A DNA stretch of 64,000 bases, from the NCBI RefSeq assembly GCF_022539315.1, contig NC_066319.1:28606093-28670092 (forward strand), written 5' to 3'. The notes under the pieces were generated by a model. That model had not been told where the DNA came from. It searched no databases and saw only the letters and a list, made by a program, of their open reading frames with translations. The position numbers and the translations under genes were made by a program. The stretch's first letter is position 1. Every line of letters starts with the position of its first letter. Source of the DNA: Serinus canaria (taxonomy: Eukaryota; Chordata; Aves; Passeriformes; Fringillidae). Positions 27,371 to 64,000 of this stretch are shown in pieces.

Positions 27371-27560
27371 TCTTTTTTTTTTTTTTTTTCAGAGTGGGGA
27401 AGATGTTGGGTTTTTTCTGGTTGGGTTTTTTGGGGGGGGGTTTTGTTTAGGTTTTTGGGGGTTTTTTGGTTTTGTGGTTTTTTGGGGGTTTTTTTGTTTG
27501 GTTTTGGGTTTTTTGTTTTATTTTCTTTTATTTTTCTTTTTAAGTGGTTTGGTTTTTTTC
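27371..27560 (+). repeat. T/G-rich strand-asymmetric tract
   Basis: The plus strand is almost free of A and C for about 180 bases. It has a poly-T run at 27373-27390, then alternating T runs and G runs, including nine consecutive Gs at 27432-27440 and two runs of five Gs. The order of G runs could form a G-quadruplex with long loops. Frames through it read as F/G/L/V-rich and are not genes. Confidence 0.85.
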
Positions 27561-30500
27561 TTCCTCAAAGACCAAATTTAATATCAAACTGCCAGGGTTT
27601 GGTAGAGACCCACAGCATGCCCATAGTCCTGTTCTCATTAGGGAACTGGATTGCTGGCTGCCAGTGTTTTGCAAAGACCAATCCATACCCGCCTTTATTT
27701 GTAATCAACCATTTCGATTCAGCCACCAGACTCGGGATTGGTTCCTGCCTACTAAGGTCAATTGCCCAAGGGCAAGCACATGGTGACAGCTAGCACATTC
27801 CTGTGCCAAACAGAGGAGGCACCACAGCCAGAGTAATCTGAGGCTGGGGCTGTTTCCAAAGAGAGCAGGGACCTCGTGAAAGGGAAAAGCCAGATTAAAA
27901 GGGAATCATAATCCTTAACTATGCAGTGACAGTCTGGGAAGAGAGGTTTGCTCAAAAAACCCAAGGGTCTTCCCTCAAGAATAATAGTGCCTCACTGCTG
28001 GCAAGCTGGATGTGGGCTCATGTCTCCATCTTCTCCTTCTCTGGCAGGGGTAAGAAACAGAATTACAGCAAAAAGCAGGGGACAGAAGTCTGGCTGTGGG
28101 GATGAAACCTCCTAGGTGAAACCCTGTCAGTCAAAGCTCTCCCTGATATCAGTTGCAGACAGAACCCTAAATACCACTGGAAGAGTGGGCTTCAACCCTC
28201 AGTTTGTACAACATGAAACCTGGTCATGCACCCATGCTCTCATGCTTTTGCTTGCTTGGAATAAGGCAGGCTTGTAGGACATTCCAGCATGCCAGCTGCA
28301 TGCTTCACAGCCATATTCTAGCCACAGCTTTGAAACAGCAGGAAAGGTTCTATCTCGTTCTTTACCAGTTCAAATCAGCAGGATTAGTTGTTTATTTAGG
28401 AATCCCTTCCCCCATCAGCAGGGGAAAATAATGATAAACCTTCTTTTCATATGTGCCAGCTAGCAGACAGGATCAGTACGCAGAGGGACTCCCTGATTTC
28501 TGACATGCCTAAGCCCTCAGACAACTGTGGGGTTTTTGCACCATATGGCTCTATCACTTGACAAAATAGTGCCCTAGATAGGCTGGTTGTTTTCCAGCCT
28601 GCCACCAAATTAACTTAGGAGGAAGGGCACACACAGCCACAGTTTCTGCATTGTTGCCACCATTTCTGAGGTCTCCAGACCTATTGCAAGCCACTGCATT
28701 TTTGCAGCCCCTCCTGCCCCCCTCCAGGACCAGCTACCAAAGGGATTAAACACAGCATGTTATCTACTGCAGTGGCTTAATCACTAAGCAAAGCTCTCAT
28801 CCCCTGACCACAAGGTCAAGGAATTATCTTCCTGACAGATAATGCAGCCAGGGCTTGGAACAAAATGAAAGGCTGAACTGTCATTGCCAGCCCACAGGCC
28901 ACAGTTTTATTGCTGCTTCTGGGGAAGTAGTGCTGCTAAGATGCTGTGAAGTGCAGCGTGACTCTTCACACCTGCCCCAAATGTCTCTTGGTGTCAGGGG
29001 AAGAGAAACACAGGAAAAATGGTATTCAATTTTGGGTACATACATCCCCCTCTCTTAAACACCCCTTATTCCAAACCTGGCCCTGTGAGAGCAAGAGGTT
29101 GTGATGGTTAGATGTTTTTGGCACTGTGTACTAAAGAAACTGAAGAACTAACTGAGCACTAAGACTGGGCCAAAAGAGAAGTGACCTTGGGGGACACATA
29201 CATATATAGAAATACAGTTCCAGAGGACATAGATTCTACCCATCAGTTTCAGCAGAAGGTGGGAAGTCCTGTTCCCATGTAAGGTGGCCTGTTAGGGCAG
29301 AGCTGCAGGGCCTGCCAGCCCCACAGCTCACTGCACAGCAGTGGGCTGTGAGAGAGCAACTCACACCTATGGGGGGAAAGTTCTTCATTGGAGACTTAAA
29401 TATAGAGAGCCCAGGTCTTCTGCCACCATGAGAGAGTGGGGAAAACTGACACAGCTACGAAGTGAGGTTCTTGCTAGGCACTAGCACAGGGCATCAGCTC
29501 CCTCAGCATTGCTGTGAGTGCCTCAGGACCCTCTGCACACAGCCAGGCAGGATGAGCCATGGTCTCCTGCCTGGTGGCTGCCAAGAGCAGTGTCTTTTCA
29601 TAGAAGAGAAAGGTGTAAACTGAGATTACAGAAACAGGCTGAGAGGATGAGGCTCTCTACCCGAAGCTGGGTAATACAAATAGCTTGCAGCTCTCCAGAT
29701 GACTTCCTCATGGTCACATACATGACAGGAACTCCAGAGGAGGAATCCTCGTCTCTACAAGAGTCTAGATCCTGAAGATGCTTGTTGTGGCTTTCAAAAA
29801 CAGCTAAGCAGTCAAATGACATCTTCTCACCTCCCTCAGTACATCTTGCCTTTTGCAGTCCAGCTGCTCCCTAAAGGGCCTGGTTGTTACCATTTGTCTG
29901 TGAAACATTCACACTCTGCCAAGTCTGTGTTCCTTACCTGTGAACAGCAAGGGCCACACTGCAGCCAGAGGCGCTGCTCTTCTCCATCTTCCCACTGGGA
30001 GATGCTTCCTGCAGCACTGGTGTGGAATGTGAGAGAAGCAGGTCCCACCTTAAAGCAGAAGGTTAACACATCTTGGCAAATTTCACCGTTCTTCAGCTAT
30101 AAATCAAAACCAAAAAATGGTTTTGGTTACTTTAGCTCAGAACATGAAGGGTCTGATTGTCTGTCTCTATTAAGCTTGGTGGATCCTCCAGAGAGCTCAC
30201 TGAGGTTATGTGCATGCTGTTCATCCTCCTGGGACAGGGCGCAGGTATCAGAGCCCTTTCCATACACCCACCTCCACCCTAACAGCTAAGGCACAGCAGA
30301 GACACAGGCAGGACAGGCAGGCAGAGTAAATAACCTGCCTGCTGTGCAAGGGGACTGGATGAGCTAGCTGAAAATAAAGGTCCTTTTTCCCTATCTCTTA
30401 CCTCAGGCAAAGGGGATAACACCCCACAGCACTCTGTGGAAAACAGAGCACTAATAAACATTTAGATTTTCTACTCAACTGCAGCTCCTTGGCTCCCCTC

Positions 30501-33500
30501 ACTTTCCCATCTGCATTTCTCTGTGCCTTTGGGGAAATTGACATTAAGTATTTTCTATATTGTTCTTAATTAGGAAAACAAAAAATCTCCTTCCATTAAG
30601 AGACAGGGGGACATGCACTGAAAGCAATCTACCTTGCAGTCTGCCAGGGGCCCTCTCCTCAGTGTCTCTCCCATGGCCACTGCCTCTGCAGCCCCAGGAT
30701 TTGCAGAAAGCACAATCCAAGCCTCAGTATCACTTTGTCCATAGCAGAAAGCTGCACAACCCCTTCAGAAAAAACACATTTCTCTTCTGGAGCATGTGAG
30801 AGAAAAGGAAACTACCTGGAAATCAAGCACTGCTCTTAGCTGTCTTATCTGTGTGTCTCTCCACAGGGATGTGGCTATGAAATGCAGCTGGGTATGCAAC
30901 CCAGAGCTTGTTCTGACCAAGCTACAAGGTGCTCCCCAGAAAGGGAAATGGCTGCACAGGTTCACCAGGTCAGCTGGGGAATAGCATGAGCTGCTTTCTC
31001 CTCCCATGGAGCTCCAGCCTCTACTACATGGCACCTCTACTTACTAATTTCTCCATTTCATTAAGTTTTACCTCCTCCTTACAAGCAGACTTTAATCATG
31101 ACTTCTCTACATTTCTACCGTGCTCCAGATGACAGCATGGCTACCAAAAACAAGACCATCTCTTCCAGAGGATTCACCAACCTTCAGCCTCCAAAGGTTA
31201 CAGCACCTAGCCTGGAAAACAATAATCTTCCTCCAAAAATGGTTCATATATGTTTAGATACAAATAGTTCTTGGAAGATGTATGTAATTAAATATAGCCT
31301 TTCCAGTAGTGAGTCTAAGGGCCTGGGACAGCAACTGCTTTCTTTTTTCTCCCCATTAGTGGTACCAGATCCTGCCTGCTGTGTGAGATGGGCTCCCTCC
31401 CACCAAGCACCCTGGTTCCTCTCCTTCCCCTTGCTCAGGCACTGCCAGCTGGGTTTGCCAGGTTTCCCTTGGGAGCTCCTCTGCCTCCAGCTCTCAGTGC
31501 ACAGCCAAGCCTGCAAGCCCATGTGCTCCCCAGAGGGCTGCTGCTCCTGAATGCCTCCTGGCTGCGTGTAGGAATGTGTTGGCCCAGGCAGCAGTTAATG
31601 CAGCTGGAGAAATCCCCAGTGTATTCCAGAGATGACATGCCACAGATCCTGTTCCCAAGCCTTTTTTGCCATAGATTAAGAACAGCACTAATTTCACCCT
31701 GTGGTAAGTAGGTAAAACGTACTTGTCTGTGGCAAACAGAAGAGATTAGAGGCTGTTTTCAATAAATCTCTGAAGATTAAGGAGAAAGGAGATTCCATAA
31801 AGTAAAATCTGATTTGTCCTTGGCACAGCTGTCTATCTAAAGATGAGTACCCACATCCCACTTCTGTACAATTCACATTTCTCCACCCACAGCCTCCAGA
31901 AAGTGAGCTGAAGTCGTGGCTTTACTACTGTAACTAGCATTCATAACATGGCAGGCTGTGCTATCAGGGCTGTGGGGATGGCAGATATTCACCCATTTCT
32001 CCCTAGAAAGGAGACAGGATTCATTTCACCTTACCTTGGAAACTCACACCCTGCCATGGCAAACATCACACAGACAGGCAGAGAAAAAGCTGAATATAGT
32101 CCTGTTTGTCCTACTGTCTTCTGACCTTATACAGCACAGCCTCCTTCTTCCATAATTGATGTCTCCTGCTGCAAAGGCAGCCACAGTCTCTGATTATCTG
32201 GTGATCCCATTACAGCAGTAGTAAGGGCAAGGCCATCATTCTGCAAAACAAATTAATTCAGAGCCTTAAACCAGGAAGTCTTTCTATATAACACCACTTC
32301 TCCCTTACTGCACTGCAACTACAAGAAGTCAGCAGCTCCATCCCTCCATTTTCCCCATGAGCCCATTTTCTGGGACACACACGCCATCTCCTCCAAGGAA
32401 AGAGTTTCTTGGTTTTTTTGCAGTGACATTCAGAGATACTTAAAACATCCCTGGTGAATGTAAGAGGGATGTCTTTCCATGGCTCTTAGGATATAGCTGC
32501 AGTCTGTTAAATCATGCAGATAGGAAAATGTTGAGGAAATTTCTGGCACACCAGCTGTCTGACCTGACTTATTTACATGATGCTAGAGCTAGGAAATGCA
32601 CTAGTTTTATAGCCCTTGTGATTTGAGACTGCTTTTCCAGGGAAAAGCAGCAGCAAGGAAAAGGGCACATCAGGCTTTCTACGTGCTTAGCTTCAGAAAC
32701 CACATTATCCCTGAGCCCCAGGCCCCAGCCCCTGCTCTGGGACAGGCTGCCTGCCCCCTTCCCCAGCATGGGAGCTGTGTGCCCAGCACTGATCACAGAG
32801 AGCTGCCCCCACTGACCCTCATCCAGGGCAGCTGGGAAGGTGCTCAGCTGCCTGTCTTTAGCAGGTTGCTGAAAGACTTGGAAAAGCTGAAACCACAGCT
32901 GACCTGGCAGTTGCAGAGTGGAGGCACAGACATATCTCTAATGCAGGATTAACAGGCTGCTGTCCTTGCCAGGGCTGCTTGCCCACACACAGCCTTCTCT
33001 GTGGGTCTGGCAGTGCAGCTACAGCAGAGACACAGCCACCTTCAGGTACAAAGCACACCAAGCTGCATCTGAAGGTAAAACTTTCTGGTCTGCTCTCTGC
33101 CTCTGAGGAAAAAACTGGAAATTACTTTTGGATAAATTATTTTCAGGGAAAATAATAAACATTAAAAAACCCCCTGATTATGAAATATTTCTTTGAATAG
33201 ATGACAAACTCCTCTGAGCGAAGGTCCAGTGGAGGGGACTGGTTCCTCTGCCTGACCTTCGCCCCTGTGAAACACACTGGGACAGGACCTGGCACAAAGA
33301 CTCCAAAATGGCTCACTCTGCATGTCCCAGGTGAGGGGACACCCAGCACCACCCTGCCCAGCTCTGCACCCACACGTGGCCCATGAAACAGGGAGGGAAG
33401 GTGCCTGCCTAAGAGCCTGGGGTGTTCACTGCCCATCACTGTGCATTTTCTACATGAAATGCTCAAGTCGGAAGGACTTTGGATCAGGATGAGTAATATT

Positions 33501-33591
33501 TCTAGACAGGAAGCCAGTGTTATGAAAAAAGCATGAGCAGCTATGAGGGTGGTCTCACCTCCTTTGCACTCTAAAGAGAGCAGCCCCCCAG

Positions 33592-33612
33592 CCCCCCCCC
33601 CCCCCCCCCCCC
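33592..33612 (+). repeat. 21-base homopolymer C run
   Basis: Twenty-one consecutive Cs, preceded by CAGCCCCCCAG and followed by ATCCCC. The minus strand is poly-G. Confidence 0.95.
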
Positions 33613-36600
33613 ATCCCCACCATGGCAGAACTAACTGTCCTCCCATTGTTCCTGGGTGCTGCAAACCCCGCCAGGGTGAGACTATTTTCCACCTTGGAGA
33701 GACAGCCCCATTTAAGCAAAGAAGAATAAACAGAAAGCTGAGGGAGCAGCCTGGAGGGGAAGGTGAGAAACAACCAGCTTGCAATCCTGTTCAAAGCTAG
33801 GAAGAGCTGGATAGACAGGGCAGGGTGTATACTCACTGTGTAAAGCAGTATTTGTTTGCTAGCTCTGTGATCCTCTTCAAGCACAGGCAGGATGGAAACT
33901 CTGGCTATGGGCAGTGCACCAGAACCAAGGCCCAGAAGCATTTCTCAGGTCTGTCCCCTCCTGTCTTCAGGACACCACTTCTTTGCAGAGCTCTACCCAC
34001 AACAGCTATTCATTTTTTGCTTCCCTGGTAGGACTGTTCTTTCTTTCCCATTCACCCAGAAAGCAACAGTTCTTTCTTGCCCTTCTCTAGTCCCTGGTCT
34101 GGGAGTAAAGCAGAGCCCACACACATCTCCCCTGACAGCCAGGCTGCACTTAGGAGCTGAACCAGGAGCTCACAGCAGAGCACTATGGGGGCCAAGATCA
34201 GGAGATGTTCTTCTCCCTTCAGGAAGGGAATAGAATAGCTCCCACCCCTGCTCCCAGTAGCCTTTCCTAAGGCTGGCTCACTAAACTGCTTCCTTCCATT
34301 CTGCTGCAGAAATCTTGGTGCAAGTTCTGCCTCAGTGTGCTGCAATCCAACAGGCAGGAGCAGGATGGCAGGAGCAGCTCAAGCTGTGGGCATGGGGCTC
34401 TCTGCTCCTGGGTGGCAGCAGAGCTGCAAGCTGAACTCATGCCCACTTGCAAGGGGAAGCCAAAGGCTCCCGTGATGTGGAGATGCTGTGTGTCAGGAGA
34501 GGTGTCATGCACATCCTTTGGGGCATCCAGGTTTGAGGGTGCTCCCTGGATCCACAACCACCACCACTGCTTCTGGGCAAGGCTACAACTAAGCAGCAGC
34601 TGGCACAGCTGGAAGGATTTTCTGTGTAGCTAGCAGCCATCAAAACTAATTCCATGCCAGCACCAGGAGCAACCACATGCTGCAGTGGACTTAGTGTGCA
34701 CATTCTCTTCTAGCTCCTTCAGCATAAGCCAGGCAAGCGACTAAAACATTTCCTTCACCAAACAAATCCATTTTCCCTTACAGCAAGGCTTCAAGCTTCA
34801 AATACAGCATATCCCACTACTCCCTCTTATCCAAACTTGATATATGTGATAAGCACAATTATTGTACCCATCTGTGATACCTTTGAATGGCTGAGAATTT
34901 TCTGTCCTCATTTTGGAGCCCACATTCCCCCTACACAGGCAGGAAATATAGCTCTGCCTGCTACATTCTTTCTCTTAATCTAAAATAAGTTCCACATTAA
35001 ACCACACTTGATCTGTATTTGTGTGAGGGAGGAGAGAAATTTAGGAGAAGGAGAAGAAGCAGAAGGAGAAGCAGCCTTCACTGCCATTCCCCACATCCCT
35101 TTGTGGGTTGCAGCATCTCCCTGAAGCACCACACACTTGATCAGAGAGGGATCTAGAGGGCTGCTGCTCCAGACCTGAGGAGTTTCTGAACACCCAAATC
35201 CCTCTAGAGTTACAGGAATTTCCAATATCTTCAAGTACATGTTTAGATACCAAAACCTTTCCAGCACCTTTTCAGCTCCCTTGAGCAGCCTCTGTGTAAA
35301 GCCAGTATACCCACAAATACCCACAAAGCATAACTGTATAACCCTGAATCACAGGGACCATATTCCTGCATCACAGGGCATGCCTCATGTTAACTGGGCA
35401 GAGGGGAAAAGGGCCTTAGCTGCAGACTCCTATTCTCTGAGCACCTGGGGCTGGACTCCTTGGTTGGATTCACTAAGCTTTTTGCTTACTGGGAAATTCA
35501 GCAGCTGTCTTCAAGTTATTGAAATGTGCTTGCCAAAGCACACACTTGGTTTTTGAAACACAGTGACTGCCTGCAGTGCTCCAGATTTTAGTCACACCTC
35601 CTGCACTCCTACCTTCCAATCTCCTACCTCTTGGAGCCTCCAACAAGCTCCCGTTGCCACAACAAGCATGAGGTATGCCTTTGGCACAGTCAGGAAAGGA
35701 AAGGAGAAATTAAAATGGTGGCTACTCCCAAGCAAGTTACAATCCAATCAATCTCTGGCAATCTTTGCATTAAAAGTCTGCTCCTCTACTTCGTTACAAA
35801 AGCCACAGCATTCTCACCTTCTTGCTATGTCATTTTTATTGTTGGTAAGATTAGTGCACCTAAAAGCACAGCCCACCTCTGCCACCCAGGGACCTTGAAT
35901 GCTCTGTGAGCTGTCCCAAAGACAGAGTTCTGCCAAACGCGCCCTGGTCATGGCTGTGCTTTCAGCAGTGACTGACACAAGCCTTCAGCCTTATTCCGTC
36001 AAGGCTGAGAGCCAGAACCTCTTTTGAACAGGGCCTAATTCCATTGCAGGGAGCCAGTGTGCTCACACCCACCACAAACAGCTTGTTTCCAAACCTCCTC
36101 ATTAACATGGAGATGTCAAAAATATTAATTCCTGATTGCAGAACTTAGATAAAAAACCCCACAACAAAAAATGAACCTGTTTTCCTCATGTCAGAGAGGC
36201 AGGGGCTGTACCTTCTGTGGGCAGCCACTGAAGTGTGGAAGACCAGGGAGCTCTCTCCCACCCCAGAATTAATGATGAAGAAACCAATGAGAAGAGCAGC
36301 TCTAGGAAAGGACATATCCTTCCACTCTTGGGTGGTTTCCTCAGAGAGGTCTGAGGCAGGGGTGCAGTCAAGAAGAACTCAAGGGTAAGCAGAGCTCACT
36401 TAGTAATTTAAACAATGCAAGGTTTGCACTTTTCAGGATACAGCAAAATAAGAGCACATGACCCTGCTGAGTTATTTACTGCAACACCTCTGAGTTAGCA
36501 AAAGGTGCCTTTGTTACCCCCCCAAAATGTCCTTTATAATTTTTCTTCCTTTGAAGTACCAGATCTGCCAACACTGAAAAACCTCAAAATCTGTATGTTG

Positions 36601-38556
36601 GTTCAGGCACAATGTATCCTGCAAAGAGCAGGAAGGACTCACAAACCTGAGTACTCAGTTGGATCTTTCTGCATTCTGGCTGTGGAGATAAGCCTGCAGG
36701 AAGAAGTAAGTGTTACTTAATATAGAAAAGGGGATGTTCTCTCAGTACATAGAAATGCAATGCACTGGTTTGTTCAACAAACCACACAGAGTGGCTGAAC
36801 TCATGGTGACTGTCACCTCAACAGGGCTCAGACCCAGCTCTCAGGTGACTCACTACAACAATTCCTCTTGCTTGGTCATTTCAGTCATTCAAATCCATGC
36901 TCTGACTAGGCAGGTAAAAAATTGTACAGAGACTAGGCAAAAAACTGCAGAGTTGTCCTTGTCAGATGGACAACTGACAAGGACAGATGAAGATGCCAGA
37001 ATTAATGCATCCTTCACAGGCACACCAGCACCAAGAAGCACTGAGTGTCCAGGCAAGCCCCTGCCTTAGGCAAGATTTTCAGAGCATGGGCCACTTTTTT
37101 GGGAGCAAACATCTCCTTTCTGGGTACAACATGAGCCAGCTTCTGTCCCTCTAACAACCACAAAAAGTGACTACATTGAAAAGATTCAAAACAGACTATT
37201 CCTATGGAAATCTATCATCTTATTTCTATAGAGATATACTAATATTACACTAAGTTCTAAGCAGAAAGCCTGCCGACTATCCAGAGCTAAAAAAAGTGCC
37301 ACGCTTTGTCACTAAAAACTGCTACCAGTTTATGTCACTTGTGTGCTACACACAGCAATGCACAACATGCACCAGCAACCATTTATCCTTCATTATCCAC
37401 TTCTGACCCCAAGGGTAATTTCCATTTCTTATCCACTTTCTCTGCTTTAGAAGCAGCGCAGACTGGGGGCAACAGGGCTAGGGCTGCCTTTCTTCTTCTG
37501 ACATTAACTTCTGTGCAAGAGCAAAGCCTTGGGGCAGTGGGCACTCCAGCAGGAACCACTCTTATTCACTAGAGACTGAAACAGCCTGTACATCTTACAA
37601 GGAGGATGATGTTAACCCTTAAACCTGTTAATTGAACCTTTAACAGGATCCATCCTTCACACTGTGAAAAGTAGCCAAGATAATGCAGAGGAAATCAGCA
37701 GGCTTCACATTTGGCAGTGTCTCTGACGGGAAAAACAGGGAGCGTCTTCAGAGAGAAAAAGTTCCCAGGTGTTACCCAGAAGGTGGAGGTGGTGAATAAT
37801 GGCCACAGGTTTTCAGAGACAGTCTATGTGTTCTACAACTCCTGAAGTGAAATCTTAAAGGTGCAAACCATCCTGTATTTTCTTCTATCCTCAGACACAA
37901 AAGAACAAGTTAGAGAACTCTTCTCATTGGAGGAAGTTATTACCCCCTTCCCCGTTTTCCCAGCAGAAGAAAGCAACCTAGGATTACTAGTTGTTTGAAC
38001 AGAGGTGAGCTTCCTAAGTCGTTTTCCTTTTACTGCATTGTGTTAAAAATAGGCAGAGAAAATTGAAATCAGTAATTTCTGTGTCCTTTGAAAGGAGACA
38101 GTCACTTCATTTAGATGCTGTGGTGGACAGACACAGCTCTGTGCTGGCTCAGCCAGGAGATTACAGGGTAGTAGATTCCTGTACAGCAGGAAGTGACTGA
38201 TGGAAAGCACCTCCTCACAGGTGGCTCAGGGCACATCTTGCTGGTTACACACAGAGTCGTTCACTGACTTCAGGTAAGCAAGTGGGAACTTTCTACTTTA
38301 GATGTGATACATTCTGCTTTAACTTTATACACAATTTTAGAGTGGGTAGCAAGGGTGAAAGCTTTTTACATACAGCCAATCCTTCTGAGAGGTGATGCTC
38401 AGCACGTAACACAACTCAGTGAAGCAGAGGAACTGTGCTGGCAGTAAATGAGAGTGTCACCATGATTTGTTTGAACTCCTGCAGAGACAATTTAACATCA
38501 TTTGGGTGACAGTGTATCAAAAACACACAAGAATTCATTCTAGTGTCAGCATAACT

Positions 38557-38562
38557 TTTATT
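38557..38562 (-). terminator. PLEKHD1: Candidate PLEKHD1 polyadenylation signal
   Basis: AATAAA on the minus strand is the first such signal I find downstream of the PLEKHD1 stop. A GTGTGTTTTTG element follows about 25-30 bases later, the usual place for a GU-rich downstream element. Use of this site would give a 3'UTR of about 2.1 kb. Confidence 0.4.
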
Positions 38563-38775
38563 TACTTATTGCTGTCAATATGCACAGTAAAGGAAGACCT
38601 GATGTGGCTACCTCCTGCATACAATACTTCTGATGAGTCAGAGATTGTGGCTTTGATGGTAATAGAACAAAAATGCTGTATTCACAGGCCACAGGGTGAT
38701 TTTCCTAACTGCCTGAATTACAGATGCATTCCCTAGCTATCCTTCATTCTGTCCCTTCCAGCATCACCTAATATA

Positions 38776-38847
38776 GACTTTGTAACTGGAAAATATCCAG
38801 AGATTATTTGGGACTTTGTAACTGGAAAATATCCAGAGATTATTTGG
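38776..38847. repeat. Perfect 36-bp tandem duplication
   Basis: Units 38776-38811 and 38812-38847 are identical and begin GACTTTGTAACTGG. With no substitutions between them, the duplication is recent. Confidence 0.95.
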
Positions 38848-40681
38848 CATAAAGGAAAAAACCATTTCTGTATTGCTTCTTTATCACAGCCCTTCAGCCT
38901 TGTAGGAGCAAGAATTCATTTGTGGCTTTCTAGCATATAAACACAAGTAGATAAACCACAGAAGGATCAGGTATGCTAAGGAAGGATGGAGACAATCTTC
39001 TCCTACCATATCACCTATTATCACAAAAACATCCTTCTTCAGAGCTGGATCCTGACATGAAACCTCCCAATGAAACCTCCTAATGACTGGCAGAAGGATA
39101 CTAGTCAGTAACTGACTGAAATGGGAAGTACAGGCTGTGCTTTCAAAGCTTTTCCTCTGGTCACACTGGAGTGATTCCATCCAGGAGCATCACACTGTTA
39201 CAGGATGTTCCTCCACCCAGCATTAACCACTCTCCTCTGGCTGGTAAGACAAGGCTTGCTTCCCAGCCTCATCCTTGACTTCTCCCAAGGAACAACACTA
39301 AATTGGTAGGGAATTATGTAGGCGGCCAGCAGCCAAAGGCTGTGAGTGGACACTGTGACAGTCTGAATGGGACAGTAGCAAGCAACTATCTGTGTGCCAC
39401 TGGACATACATAATACCCAGGGGTCCTAATGCCATGAAAGATAAAGTAAATCTACACTTTACCACCTCCTAACCCCTAACTGTACCTCTGCTGCTTACTT
39501 CATTCACCTTTGCATTGTCCATTTCCTAATTTCCCAATTAATATGCAGGAGAAAACAGGGCATCACTCTCAGCGTGCTTATCCTGTGGTCTGTAAGCACC
39601 AGGCAACACTGTTTCTACAGCATGGGTAATTATTAGCCAACTGGTTGCTTAAAATAGGTGGGGGAGGCTGCAAGGGGCTCCACAACAAAGTGACTCCTCT
39701 CCTGTACTCTGCTTCCACAGCCCTTAGAGCTTGCCTGAAGTGGCAGTGGCTTTTGTTGCTGGACAGTCCTCACCCTCCTGCCCTCCAACTCACCTCACAG
39801 AGGTGTTGAGGAAGCCATCAAAACTGAGTCAAAGGCTTCTTCACACTGAGGTATAGATAGCCAATAGATAACACCTTCCCTAGCACATATTCCCCTGTTC
39901 TGACACAGCTAGATGTGCAAGTGCAAAAAGTGTCCAAAGGTGGCCCTGGAACGTTCTGTCCACCATCGACACAACAGAACACTCCCTCCAGTTTCCATCA
40001 ATGCCATTGAGTTACCTATAAGCTCTTCTCTGTACATGATCCTCCTTGGACCCAAATCCATAGCATCCTCCTGTTGTCTTCACCTTGTGTTGTTGCTGTT
40101 TGCTTGAAATGATGTAGCATCAAGACAAAAAGTTTGGCCCTGTGTTTGATACTTTTGCCTGTGCTTGGGAGGCTGGGACTGCTGCAGCCTTCAGGAAATG
40201 TGCCCCACCATAGTGCTGATTGACTGAGGGTGTGTAGCAAGCCAAGTCCTAGAGGGGATCAGGTAGAACAGGGTCAGCTGTGCTCAGCTGAGGAGATTAC
40301 ACTAGCTGGAACAAAGGCTGCTAAAGGTTTCCTCAGAAACACTTGTGTTTGGCAAACACTCTACACAGGGAAGGAAAGGAGAGGCACTTCCTAAGCTACG
40401 GTCTCTGGTTCACTTAAAGACAGACTGTGGCATCTTGGCCAAACATGGCTTACAGTAAGCAGCTGAAGCAAACAGGTCTGGAGTGGTCAGCAGAGAAGAT
40501 CTCCAAGGCTGCAGGAAGCACTCAAACGAAAGCAAAGCCAATAACTGAAGGGATTGCCCACATACAATTCTCCCCCACCTTCCCCACCAAATGCCAGATC
40601 TCCCTTCTGAGCCTAGTGCCAAGGCTGTAATTTGTGGAGCTGAATGGCAGGTTGATCTCAGAAACCCCCTTCCAGAAAGAG

Positions 40682-64000
<23,319 letters not shown>

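Larger units (their letters stand above)
19731..38500. other. Intergenic DNA between two convergent genes
   Basis: About 19 kb without a gene I can support. Open frames are short and unrelated to known families. It contains a TTTA microsatellite (20518-20563), T- and G/T-rich tracts (22461-22515, 27371-27560) and a 21-base C run (33592-33612). A patch at 19800-20120 has more CpG than its surroundings but shows no recognised exon. Confidence 0.55.
38540..40681 (-). other. PLEKHD1: Putative PLEKHD1 3'UTR
   Basis: Sequence between the stop codon at 40682 and the first AATAAA/GU-rich pair on the minus strand. No other gene is seen here. It contains the perfect 36-bp tandem duplication at 38776-38847. 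The extent depends on which polyadenylation site is used. Confidence 0.4.

Noticed and set aside
27443..27793. F/G-rich frame that looks like a membrane protein
   Set aside because: It is a translation of the T/G low-complexity tract.
31098..31550. 150-codon plus-strand frame in intergenic DNA
   Set aside because: No motif, no family resemblance and no splice or promoter context. Consistent with chance in 64 kb.

Overview
The window is ordinary nuclear DNA from a bird. It has spliced genes with GT-AG introns, two promoter CpG islands, CR1 LINE 3' ends with the avian ATTCTA-type tail, and an LTR of a type I recall as common in bird genomes. No bacterial, plasmid, phage or CRISPR feature is present. 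The retroviral LTR resembles copies I know from songbirds and their relatives, but I cannot name the species.

Layout, left to right. Positions 1-2737 look like the first intron of a minus-strand gene. Its noncoding first exon and CpG-island promoter lie at about 2.43-3.4 kb, and by gene order this is probably SUSD6. Positions 3.4-15.5 kb are intergenic. They hold an old amniote-type interspersed repeat, a complete solo endogenous-retrovirus LTR with intact 5-bp target duplications, and two copies of a 125-bp repeat. CCDC177 lies at 15.5-18.5 kb on the plus strand. It has a CpG-island promoter, one 5'UTR intron with a small upstream ORF before it, and a complete coding exon of 632 codons. Positions 18.5-40.7 kb are intergenic or 3'UTR sequence with small repeats and strongly strand-biased T/G tracts. 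PLEKHD1 lies on the minus strand from 59.8 down to 40.7 kb. I resolved twelve coding exons that join in one frame to 453 residues; only the first coding exon is missing, and it should lie beyond position 64000.

CCDC177 and PLEKHD1 point towards each other, and CCDC177 and the putative SUSD6 point away from each other. As I recall human 14q24, this is the same order (PLEKHD1, CCDC177, SUSD6) with the strand flipped, so the block looks conserved. There is no evidence that these genes form a pathway.

I looked for a new biological system and found none. The items worth a second look are the perfect TSDs of the solo LTR, the CCDC177 upstream ORF in a strong Kozak context, the unclassified 125-bp repeat pair, a 36-bp perfect tandem duplication that may lie in the PLEKHD1 3'UTR, and several sequences likely to cause assembly or replication trouble.
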